Shown here: piece after piece, positions 1-5,502 of the stretch
How positions within the stretch are numbered: position 1 is the stretch's first letter
Layout of the letters: each line of letters starts with the position of its first letter
Source: Ruminococcus sp. UBA7014
GTDB taxonomy: Bacteria; Bacillota; Clostridia; Oscillospirales; Ruminococcaceae
Assembly (NCBI GenBank): GCA_002449575.1
Contig: DJXC01000204.1
Coordinates: 1-6,542 of the forward strand
Direction of reading: 5' to 3'
DNA: 6,542 bases
The notes under the pieces: model-generated
Seen by the model: the letters and a program-made list of their open reading frames with translations, nothing else
The model's database searches: none
Told to the model about the DNA's origin: nothing
Translations under genes and position numbers: made by a program

Positions 1-1337
1 GGCAACGGAGCAGGCTTGATTTCGGGAACAGGTTCTAACTGAATTTCTTCAATTACAGGAGTTTCGGACTGTTTCATATCCGGTTCTGTCTTCTGGACAG
101 GTTTTACGGGAATATTTACTGTAATTTCCGGCGCATGATTGTTAATATCTTCCTTTGCCTTTTCGATAAGCGTACCCGTTTCATCGAGTTTGTCTGTCAT
201 ACCTTCGACAGCCTGCATGACAGATTCCTGAATTTTCTGGAGATTTTCTTCTATACCGGAAATCTGCGCAAGGAGCATAGCCTGTACCTGAGCGTTGAGG
301 GCATTTGCCTTAGCTTCTGCTTCTTCAGCGGCTTTCATCTTGTCAGCAGATTCCTGCTGAGCCTGCTGACGGGCAGCATCAAGAATCTTGTCTGCTTCGG
401 CATTGGCAGTAGCAGCACGTTCTTCGGCTTCTGCGAGGAGAGCTTCCGCAGTTTCGCTGGCTTCTCTCTCAATTTCTTCAGCTTCTTTCTTAGCATTTTC
501 GACCTGTTCCCTGGCATCTCTTTCAGCACTTTTGGCGAGATTTGCCATCCAGCCGCCGAACATATCCGCAGTAACATTCTGTACAGGCTGATTTTCGATT
601 TCATTTAATTTAGCTTCGAGTTCACGCACCTGGTCACGGAGACTTCTTTCAGAAGCACGGAGTTCGAGAAGTTCAGCTTCCTGCTGAGTATTTCTTGCTT
701 TGAGGGAAGAAATCTGTTCCCCTTTGGCAGCAATTTCGTCATCTTTGGCATCCAGAGACTGATTGAGGTCTTCGAGTTCGATTTCAGCATCTTCGATTTT
801 GGATTTCTGGTCAGCGATTTCTGTTTCCTGGAGTTCCAGTTTAGTATTGAGTTCGCTTGTTTCCATACTCATGGAACTGATTTCGTTTTTCAGTTCCATA
901 ATTTCCTGCTGATATTCTTTCATTTTGTCAGCATCTGCACTGCTGGTGGTAATTTCCTCCAGTTGTTTTCTGACTTTTTCGATATCAGTCTGTCTTGCTT
1001 CTTTTTCGCCTTTGAGAGCTTCGGCAAGTTTTGCAGCTTTTTCTGTAGCTTCATTAAATTTTCTTTCAAATTCAGAAGCTTTTTTTTCAGCAGCCTGTAC
1101 TTTTTTTTCAGCATCTCTTTCGGCTTCGGCAGCACGTCTTTTAGCATCTTCTTCGCCACGCTTATAGTCCTGAATCAGCTCATTTTGTTCAACACTTTTG
1201 GCTTCACGAAGTTCTTTGTTCTCGTCTTCTAACTCATTGTTTTTCTTCTGGAGTTCATCAATGTAAGTCAGAACAGATTCTTTTTCAAAACCACCGCCGA
1301 TTCTGGTTGGTTTGAGTACACCGGTTGGAATAGACAT
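1..1337 (-). CDS. DivIVA-like long coiled-coil protein, 3' end outside window
   Basis: This frame is open from ATG at 1337 to the window edge, giving 445 complete codons and no stop, so the C-terminus is missing. Residues 1-37 carry a short motif with LKPTRIGGGFEKESVLTYID at 8-27, which resembles the DivIVA N-terminal segment (a G-[YF]-[DE] turn followed by a helix) and matches both halves of the neighbouring 84-residue protein. Residues about 28-250 are charged heptad-like coiled coil rich in Glu, Lys and Ala. A break containing MFGGW (259-263) follows, then a second Ala/Glu coiled coil at about 267-400 whose ADKILDAA-type stretch recalls the later part of DivIVA. After 400 comes a Pro/Glu/Val tail. 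There is no signal peptide or membrane segment. The ribosome binding site is AGGAAAGTGAG at 1346-1356, and the gene has its own promoter. A cytoplasmic scaffold in division or polar growth is inferred. It could instead be a general coiled-coil cytoskeletal protein. Confidence 0.85.
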   Translation of the reverse strand, partial: MSIPTGVLKPTRIGGGFEKESVLTYIDELQKKNNELEDENKELREAKSVEQNELIQDYKRGEEDAKRRAAEAERDAEKKVQAAEKKASEFERKFNEATEKAAKLAEALKGEKEARQTDIEKVRKQLEEITTSSADADKMKEYQQEIMELKNEISSMSMETSELNTKLELQETEIADQKSKIEDAEIELEDLNQSLDAKDDEIAAKGEQISSLKARNTQQEAELLELRASERSLRDQVRELEAKLNEIENQPVQNVTADMFGGWMANLAKSAERDAREQVENAKKEAEEIEREASETAEALLAEAEERAATANAEADKILDAARQQAQQESADKMKAAEEAEAKANALNAQVQAMLLAQISGIEENLQKIQESVMQAVEGMTDKLDETGTLIEKAKEDINNHAPEITVNIPVKPVQKTEPDMKQSETPVIEEIQLEPVPEIKPAPL

Positions 1338-1345
1338 AATAACAA

Positions 1346-1356
1346 CTCACTTTCCT
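1346..1356 (-). promoter_or_regulatory. Ribosome binding site of the coiled-coil gene
   Basis: The minus strand reads AGGAAAGTGAG, ending 8 nt before the ATG at 1337. It matches the extended anti-Shine-Dalgarno complement AGGAGGTGA imperfectly. The ftsQ leader has a nearly identical string (ACAGGAAGTGAGT), so this looks like a form used repeatedly in this genome. It fixes the start at 1337. Confidence 0.6.
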
Positions 1357-1383
1357 GTACAGGAGAATTTTCATATTCCTGTA
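1353..1383 (-). promoter_or_regulatory. Inverted repeats in the 5' leader of the coiled-coil gene
   Basis: In the transcript, UACAGGA (1383-1377) can pair with UCCUGUA (1364-1358) to give a 7-bp stem with a 12-nt loop. The second arm also belongs to a perfect 12-bp palindrome, TCCTGTACAGGA (1353-1364), that runs into the ribosome binding site. The arrangement is visible in the sequence. Any role in translation control or as a protein-binding site is inference. Confidence 0.35.
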
Positions 1384-1399
1384 TCACATTACTATGCTT

Positions 1400-1428
1400 A
1401 TTATAACATATTTTTCTTGCAGTTGCAA
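1400..1428 (-). promoter_or_regulatory. Sigma-A-type promoter of the coiled-coil gene
   Basis: On the minus strand there is TTGCAA (1423-1428) as -35, a 17-nt spacer, and a perfect TATAAT (1400-1405) as -10, preceded by TGT, which makes an extended -10. The predicted transcription start is near 1393, leaving a leader of about 56 nt. It sits after the terminator that ends the ftsZ unit, so the coiled-coil gene can be transcribed independently. Confidence 0.85.
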
Positions 1429-1475
1429 GCGAATTTATGTAAAAATCCTGACTAAAAATTCGTGCAATTTCACTA

Positions 1476-1516
1476 AAAGAGAAGAAAAGCTCCGGCATTT
1501 TTATATCGCCGGAGCT
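1476..1516 (-). terminator. Intrinsic terminator after the 84-residue protein gene
   Basis: The minus strand contains AGCTCCGGC (1516-1508), an 11-nt loop, and the exact complement GCCGGAGCT (1496-1488), giving a GC-rich 9-bp perfect stem. It is followed by the U-rich tract TTTCTTCTCTTTT. The stem begins 18 nt after the stop codon of the small gene. It closes the ftsZ transcription unit and separates it from the next promoter. Confidence 0.9.
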
Positions 1517-1534
1517 AAAAATGCAGAAATTTAT

Positions 1535-1789
1535 TTATTTTTCAAGAGATTTCTGCAATTCGTTCATTCTTGTCAGAAGAATATCGATATAAGTCAAAAC
1601 AGAAGTTTTGTCATAGCCAGAGCCAAATCTGACTTTTTTGAGAGCAGTACTGTCGAATTCTGTCTGGGGCAGACCGAGCTGAAATTCCAGTTGATTGATA
1701 GAGGCAAGCAACTGATTCAGACAGTTTTCCACAGAGGTTTTTTCAAAACCGCCGAGCAGTGCAGATTTCAGTACAGCACTGGAAAACAT
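1535..1789 (-). CDS. 84-residue protein made of two tandem DivIVA-N-like motifs
   Basis: I do not recognise a named family. The protein is nearly all two copies of one motif. Copy A (residues about 4-36) has LKSALLGGFEKTSV followed by an amphipathic helix ending NQLE. Copy B (about 47-82) has LKKVRFGSGYDKTSVLTYID followed by a helix ending NELQ. A short linker, GLPQTEFD, joins them. A third copy forms the N-terminus of the next gene's product, which shares SVLTYID exactly with copy B. The pattern resembles the DivIVA N-terminal lipid-binding segment, but there is no coiled-coil tail, signal peptide or membrane segment. The start ATG lies 3 nt after the ftsZ stop, with ribosome binding site GGAGGA at 1799-1804 inside ftsZ, so translation is probably coupled to ftsZ. 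A strong terminator follows. A role in division or in partnering the coiled-coil protein is inferred from context. Confidence 0.85.
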   Translation of the reverse strand: MFSSAVLKSALLGGFEKTSVENCLNQLLASINQLEFQLGLPQTEFDSTALKKVRFGSGYDKTSVLTYIDILLTRMNELQKSLEK

Positions 1790-1792
1790 GGT

Positions 1793-3055
1793 TTAGTTTC
1801 CTCCGAGAATATCGAAAATTTCCTGCATGTCCATATCGTTAACAGAAGGTCTTCTCTGCTGGGCAGAAGGTCTGGGCATGTAGCTGTTGGACTGTTCCCG
1901 TGGAGCAGACTGTTTTGAAACAGAAATTTCTTCGTCATCGAAATCATCATCTTCCTGAACGGGGTCTGGTTCTTCTTCTGGTTCTTCTTCGATAACAGGA
2001 GCAGCTTCTTTCTTAGGCTTTGCAGTTTTTGCAGGCTTAGGGGCATATTTAGGAACAGTAACTTCTTCCTCTGGTTCAGCATCCTGTTCGTCACCATTGG
2101 AGAAATCAGCAGCAATCACAGTAACTGTCATTTCGTCCTGCATATCTTCCTTGAAAGCTGCGCCGAAAATAAACTGTACATCCGGTGCAGCCGCTTCTGT
2201 AATCATCTTAGAAGCAGTATCCACATCAGAAGCGAGAGTATCTTCAGACATTGCGATATTAATCAGCAGTCTTCTTGCGCCGGCGATAGAAGTTTCCAGC
2301 AGCGGACTGCTGATAACAGCCTTAGCGGCTTCCATAGCCTTATCCTTACCAGAACCGTGACCGATTGCCATATGTGCATAGCCTGCGCCTTTCATAGTTG
2401 TAGAAACATCGGCAAAGTCGAGATTAATATAACCTTCTTCGACAATCAGGTCAGAAATGCTTTTGACACCAGTTTTCAGAATATCATCTGAGAGGGCAAA
2501 AGATTCTTTCATAGTGGGTGCTTTTTCCAGACCAGCGAGCAGTTTTTCATTGGGGATAACAATCAGAGAATCGACATATTTCTGTAATTCAGCGATACCG
2601 GCTTCTGCCTGACGCATTTTCTGTTCACGTTCAAAAGCGAATGGCTTTGTTACAACAGCCACTGTCAGAATCCCCATCTGCTGAGCAGCTTTTGCGACAA
2701 CAGGTGCTGCACCAGTACCAGTACCGCCGCCCATACCGGCAGTAATAAAGACCATATCTGCACCTTTGAGAGCCGCTTCGATTTCTTCAATATTTTCTTC
2801 TGCACTGTGCTGACCGATTTCCGGCTTATTGCCTGCGCCTCTGCCTTTGGTAAGCTTTGCGCCAATCTGGATACGGGTAGCAGCCTTGGAATTTTTCAGA
2901 GCTTTGGCATCCGTATTAATTGTCACATATTCGATATCGCTGACATCAGTAGCATCTACCATACAGTTGAGCGCATTGCCACCGCCGCCGCCGACACCAA
3001 TTACTTTGATATTTACATCAGGTTCAAACGCTTCTTCATAGATGAAGTCTGTCAT
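1793..3055 (-). CDS. ftsZ: Cell division protein FtsZ
   Basis: This is the tubulin-like GTPase that polymerises at midcell into the Z ring and recruits the divisome. The protein is 420 residues. The GTPase domain shows the N-terminal nucleotide-binding loop VIGVGGGGGNALN (about 18-30), the tubulin signature GMGGGTGTG (107-115), and the T7 synergy loop NLDFADV (211-217) with both catalytic-type aspartates. The C-terminal FtsZ domain runs to about 318. A linker at about 320-405 is first Lys/Pro-rich and then strongly acidic (EEEPEEEPDP, DDDFDDEE). The last segment, NDMDMQEIFDILGGN, lacks the Pro and basic residues of the usual D-I-P-x-F-L-R type peptide. The start is ATG at 3055, because AGGAGGAA lies just upstream at 3061-3068. 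An in-frame ATG at 3079 would place that ribosome binding site inside the coding sequence. It has its own promoter, and no ftsA lies upstream. Confidence 0.98.
   Translation of the reverse strand: MTDFIYEEAFEPDVNIKVIGVGGGGGNALNCMVDATDVSDIEYVTINTDAKALKNSKAATRIQIGAKLTKGRGAGNKPEIGQHSAEENIEEIEAALKGADMVFITAGMGGGTGTGAAPVVAKAAQQMGILTVAVVTKPFAFEREQKMRQAEAGIAELQKYVDSLIVIPNEKLLAGLEKAPTMKESFALSDDILKTGVKSISDLIVEEGYINLDFADVSTTMKGAGYAHMAIGHGSGKDKAMEAAKAVISSPLLETSIAGARRLLINIAMSEDTLASDVDTASKMITEAAAPDVQFIFGAAFKEDMQDEMTVTVIAADFSNGDEQDAEPEEEVTVPKYAPKPAKTAKPKKEAAPVIEEEPEEEPDPVQEDDDFDDEEISVSKQSAPREQSNSYMPRPSAQQRRPSVNDMDMQEIFDILGGN
1799..1804 (-). promoter_or_regulatory. Ribosome binding site embedded in the ftsZ 3' end
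   Basis: GGAGGA on the minus strand lies 9 nt upstream of the ATG at 1789. It forms the two Gly codons of the FtsZ C-terminal Gly-Gly-Asn. The last residues of FtsZ are therefore tied to translation initiation of the small downstream gene, and ribosomes finishing ftsZ arrive directly at this start. Confidence 0.8.
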
Positions 3056-3060
3056 TTTAG

Positions 3061-3068
3061 TTCCTCCT
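3061..3068 (-). promoter_or_regulatory. Strong ribosome binding site of ftsZ
   Basis: AGGAGGAA on the minus strand has its GGAGG core 7 nt from the ATG at 3055. It is near-perfect and is the strongest such site in the window, in keeping with the high FtsZ level cells need. It decides between the starts at 3055 and 3079 in favour of 3055. Confidence 0.9.
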
Positions 3069-3109
3069 ACCAGAATCAAAAATTCCGTAAAAAATACTTA
3101 GATAATATT

Positions 3110-3138
3110 ATTTTAGCACATCTGAACGGATTTTGCAA
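3110..3138 (-). promoter_or_regulatory. Sigma-A-type promoter of ftsZ
   Basis: In the 173-nt gap between ftsQ and ftsZ the minus strand has TTGCAA (3133-3138), a 17-nt spacer and TAAAAT (3110-3115) preceded by TGC, an extended -10. Transcription would start near 3103, giving a leader of about 48 nt. No convincing terminator separates ftsQ from ftsZ, so read-through from the murG-murA-ftsQ transcript may add to this promoter. The rest of the gap is AT-rich with no gene visible. Confidence 0.8.
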
Positions 3139-3228
3139 TAGTTTTTTGACAAAATTTCAAAATTTCCTGAAACATACAACTTTGTCCGCTGTTTTTTGCA
3201 CGGTTTTCACAAAATGATACATAAAATT

Positions 3229-4161
3229 TTATTCAAGCTGCTCATATTCTGCCGGAAAATCATCCGGCTGGTCTTCCGGCAATTCTGAAATTGCACCTGC
3301 ATTGTTTTCAGGTGCAGCAGCGGCATCGGCTTCCTGCTGTGCCGCCGCACGTCTTTCGGCATTTTTTTCGGCATTGAGTACATCTGCCTTATTCCGGAAA
3401 GAACACTGATTTGAACCAATCATTGTCAGGTAGCCTTCTTTGTCAGCGGACTGTCCGGAAATGACCTGTTCTGCAAAGCTGATTTTATAATTAATTTCGC
3501 TCCAGTTGCCCATGTCAAATTGGATTCTGTTATCAAAATTGACGATAATATCATTCAGGTCAGTCATATCAATGGAAGAAATCGGTACAGCAAGGGAATT
3601 TTCCTGTATTAACTCCTGAAAGGCAGAGAGAATTTTATCATGTCGTTCTTCCAAAGCAGAAAGATGTCTGCCGGGGGTTGTTTCTTCCGGTTCATAACCA
3701 ATAATGCTGACAAGTCCCTGTGCCGGGTCCATACTGTCCTGAAGGATTTTATTATTTTGGCTGACAATAAGAGTACCATATTCATAGCTGACATTGTATG
3801 CCGGCACGGCACGGCTGACATCAATAATCAGTGTACTGGGAAACTGGCGTTTAATATCCACAGTTTCAGCGTTGAGGAGTTTTTCTTCGGCAGCGGCTTC
3901 CAGTTGGGGAAGGTTTAGGCGCATCATGTTGTCGCCCTCGGAAACGCCGACTTTTTCGACAATTTCCTCGGCTTTATAATCCGCATCTCCCGTGACACGA
4001 ATGGTTCTGACATTGAAAAATAAAGTAGTTGAAAGTGTAATGATAATTGCAAATGCCAGAATCACAACCAGAAGTCCATAGAGTGACCGTCCTCTTTTGC
4101 GGCGGCGGATTCTTTTGGAATTAGAGCCATGTGCCATATTCATTTTTTCTATGTCTCGCAA
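3229..4161 (-). CDS. ftsQ: Cell division protein FtsQ/DivIB
   Basis: This is a bitopic membrane protein of the divisome core. In the known family it binds FtsL/DivIC and FtsB and controls septal peptidoglycan synthesis from the outer face of the membrane. The 310-residue product has a basic cytoplasmic N-terminus (KRIRRRKRGR, 16-25), one membrane helix at about 27-48, a POTRA-type domain starting FFNVRTIRVTGDADY (48-62) and running to about 117, and a beta domain to about 250. An Ala/Glu/Asp-rich, probably disordered tail covers about 263-310. The preferred start is TTG at 4161, since AGGAAGTGAG at 4167-4176 is well spaced for it (core to start 9 nt). The first in-frame ATG codons (residues 7 and 9) are too far from any such site. 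It lies 31 nt after murA and is probably co-transcribed with it. Confidence 0.93.
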   Translation of the reverse strand: MRDIEKMNMAHGSNSKRIRRRKRGRSLYGLLVVILAFAIIITLSTTLFFNVRTIRVTGDADYKAEEIVEKVGVSEGDNMMRLNLPQLEAAAEEKLLNAETVDIKRQFPSTLIIDVSRAVPAYNVSYEYGTLIVSQNNKILQDSMDPAQGLVSIIGYEPEETTPGRHLSALEERHDKILSAFQELIQENSLAVPISSIDMTDLNDIIVNFDNRIQFDMGNWSEINYKISFAEQVISGQSADKEGYLTMIGSNQCSFRNKADVLNAEKNAERRAAAQQEADAAAAPENNAGAISELPEDQPDDFPAEYEQLE

Positions 4162-4166
4162 GAGTA

Positions 4167-4176
4167 CTCACTTCCT
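4167..4176 (-). promoter_or_regulatory. Ribosome binding site selecting a TTG start for ftsQ
   Basis: AGGAAGTGAG on the minus strand matches the extended anti-Shine-Dalgarno complement AGGAGGTGA with one main mismatch. Its GGAAG core ends 9 nt before TTG at 4161. The downstream in-frame ATGs have only A-rich sequence in front of them, so this site supports the TTG start. Confidence 0.6.
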
Positions 4177-4192
4177 GTAACGTAAAATCATA

Positions 4193-5446
4193 TTAAATTC
4201 TTCTAATATCTGCGCCGAGACTGCGGAGCAGAATTTCCGGGCTGTCATATCCTCTGTCGATGTGAGAAATTTCTGTCAGGACAGTCTCACCCTGTGCGCC
4301 GAGTCCGGCAGCAAGCAGAGCCGCTCCTCCACGGAGGTCTGTTGCACTGACAGATGCACCGTGCAATTGTTTCACACCATGAATGACAGCCGCATGACCT
4401 GTAACCTGAATATCTGCCCCCATTCTGACAAGGGCATCCACATGCCGGAAACGGTTTTCAAAAATAGTTTCTTCTATCACAGAAGTACCGTTTGCCTTAC
4501 AAAGTACTGCCATGACGATAGCCTGTGCATCTGTCGGAAAACCCGGATAAGGCATTGTTTTCAGAAAGCGCACCGCCCGGAGAGGCTTCCCGGCAGAAAA
4601 GCAAATTGTATTTTCTGTATGACTGCATGAACAGTTCATTTGTTCAAAAACATCCAGAATCCCTTCCAGACTGACGGTATCTGCCTGTAACAGCCGGATT
4701 GTTCCGCCTGTTGAAGCGGCAGCGGCAAGCCATGTTGCTGTTACAATCCGGTCAGGCATAATCCGGTATGTACAGCCGTTAAGCTTCTTCACACCCTGAA
4801 TCATAATAGTACTGCTGCCTTCTCCGCAGAGATTTGCGCCGCATGTTCTGAGATATTTTGCCAAATCAACAATTTCGGGTTCTCTGGCGGCGTTGGTGAT
4901 AATCGTTTCACCTTTGGCAAGCACTGCTGCAAGCATAATATTTTCCGTTGCACCAACAGACGGAAACTGTAAATGAATTTTTGCGCCATGCAGACCGTTT
5001 GGGGTCGTACAGGTGAGAACGCCGCTTTCTTCCTGAATTTTTACGCCCATTTTCTGAAATGCCTGCAAATGCAAATCAATCGGACGAGGACCTAATTCAC
5101 AGCCGCCGGGATAACCGAGAATGCAAGTTCCGGTTCTGCCAAGCATCGCACCGAGGAAGATAATGGAAGAACGCATTTCCTGCATAAGCGATTCGGGAAT
5201 TTTGGAATTTCGGATAGTATCGGCTTTGATACTGACAGTATGATTCTGCATCTGGCACTGACAACCGGCACTGGTGAGAATTTGACAGGCGACATAAACG
5301 TCAGATAATTCCGGGCAGTTTTCGAGGATATTTTCGCCTTCGCAGAGCATTGCGGCTGACAGAATAGGCAAGGCACTGTTTTTTGCGCCCTGTACTGTGA
5401 TGTCACCTTCCAGCCGCTTTCCTCCGTGTATCACAAATTTCTGCAT
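4193..5446 (-). CDS. murA: UDP-N-acetylglucosamine 1-carboxyvinyltransferase MurA
   Basis: MurA transfers enolpyruvate from PEP to UDP-GlcNAc in the cytoplasm, the first committed step of peptidoglycan precursor synthesis. The product is 417 residues, normal for the family, with the two-domain inside-out alpha/beta barrel pattern. Visible active-site residues are Lys22-Asn23 in QGAKNSALP, Arg92 in MRSSI, the PEP-binding and fosfomycin-target Cys116 in GYPGGCELGPRP with Arg121, Asp306 in PYPGFPTDAQA, and Arg398 in HIDRGY. With Cys116 present, inhibition by fosfomycin is expected. The start is ATG at 5446, preceded by AAGGAG at 5455-5460. An upstream in-frame ATG at 5464 overlaps that site and has none of its own. 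It lies 56 nt after murG and 31 nt before ftsQ. The protein is unusually rich in cysteine (15 in total). Confidence 0.97.
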   Translation of the reverse strand: MQKFVIHGGKRLEGDITVQGAKNSALPILSAAMLCEGENILENCPELSDVYVACQILTSAGCQCQMQNHTVSIKADTIRNSKIPESLMQEMRSSIIFLGAMLGRTGTCILGYPGGCELGPRPIDLHLQAFQKMGVKIQEESGVLTCTTPNGLHGAKIHLQFPSVGATENIMLAAVLAKGETIITNAAREPEIVDLAKYLRTCGANLCGEGSSTIMIQGVKKLNGCTYRIMPDRIVTATWLAAAASTGGTIRLLQADTVSLEGILDVFEQMNCSCSHTENTICFSAGKPLRAVRFLKTMPYPGFPTDAQAIVMAVLCKANGTSVIEETIFENRFRHVDALVRMGADIQVTGHAAVIHGVKQLHGASVSATDLRGGAALLAAGLGAQGETVLTEISHIDRGYDSPEILLRSLGADIRRI

Positions 5447-5448
5447 AA

Positions 5449-5490
5449 CTGACACTCCTTTCATTCTGCATAGTATGTAAAAAGTGTCAG
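5449..5490 (-). promoter_or_regulatory. Hairpin that could sequester the murA ribosome binding site
   Basis: In the murG-murA gap the transcript has CUGACACUUUUU (5490-5479) and AAGGAGUGUCAG (5460-5449). They pair over 12 bp (ten Watson-Crick pairs and two G-U) around an 18-nt loop. The 3' arm contains the AAGGAG site of murA, which starts 8 nt later. No U-tract follows, so it is not a terminator. A role in damping murA translation is inferred. Confidence 0.5.
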
Positions 5491-5502
5491 ACTTGTGAGA
5501 AA

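Noticed and set aside
335..1159. Lys/Leu-rich open frames on the minus strand and Ser/Phe-rich frames on the plus strand within the coiled-coil gene
   Set aside because: These are by-products of the Glu/Lys/Ala-rich codon pattern of the real frame, which is continuous from 1337 to the window edge.
1268..1498. A 76-codon minus-strand frame overlapping the promoter, leader and start of the coiled-coil gene
   Set aside because: It spans the terminator, promoter and leader and has low-complexity composition. The in-phase coiled-coil start at 1337 has the ribosome binding site.
1394..1918. A 174-codon plus-strand open frame across the small gene and the ftsZ 3' end
   Set aside because: It lies antisense to two well-supported genes and runs through the terminator and promoter region. 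It has no ribosome binding site or recognisable motif.
1970..1995. Repeated CTTCTTCTGGTT units in the ftsZ 3' region as a DNA repeat
   Set aside because: They encode the Glu/Pro-rich part of the FtsZ linker and are explained by its amino acid composition.
3056..3079. ftsZ start at the in-frame ATG at 3079
   Set aside because: This would put the near-perfect ribosome binding site inside the coding sequence and add residues (ILVGGTK) not expected at an FtsZ N-terminus.
3146..3151. Plus-strand TTGACA as a -35 box
   Set aside because: No acceptable -10 follows at 16-18 nt, and there is no plus-strand gene to express.
3221..3232. AT-only palindrome ATAAAATTTTAT at the ftsQ stop codon as a terminator
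   Set aside because: The stem has no GC pairs and leaves no room for a proper loop, so it would not terminate transcription. It is treated as composition.
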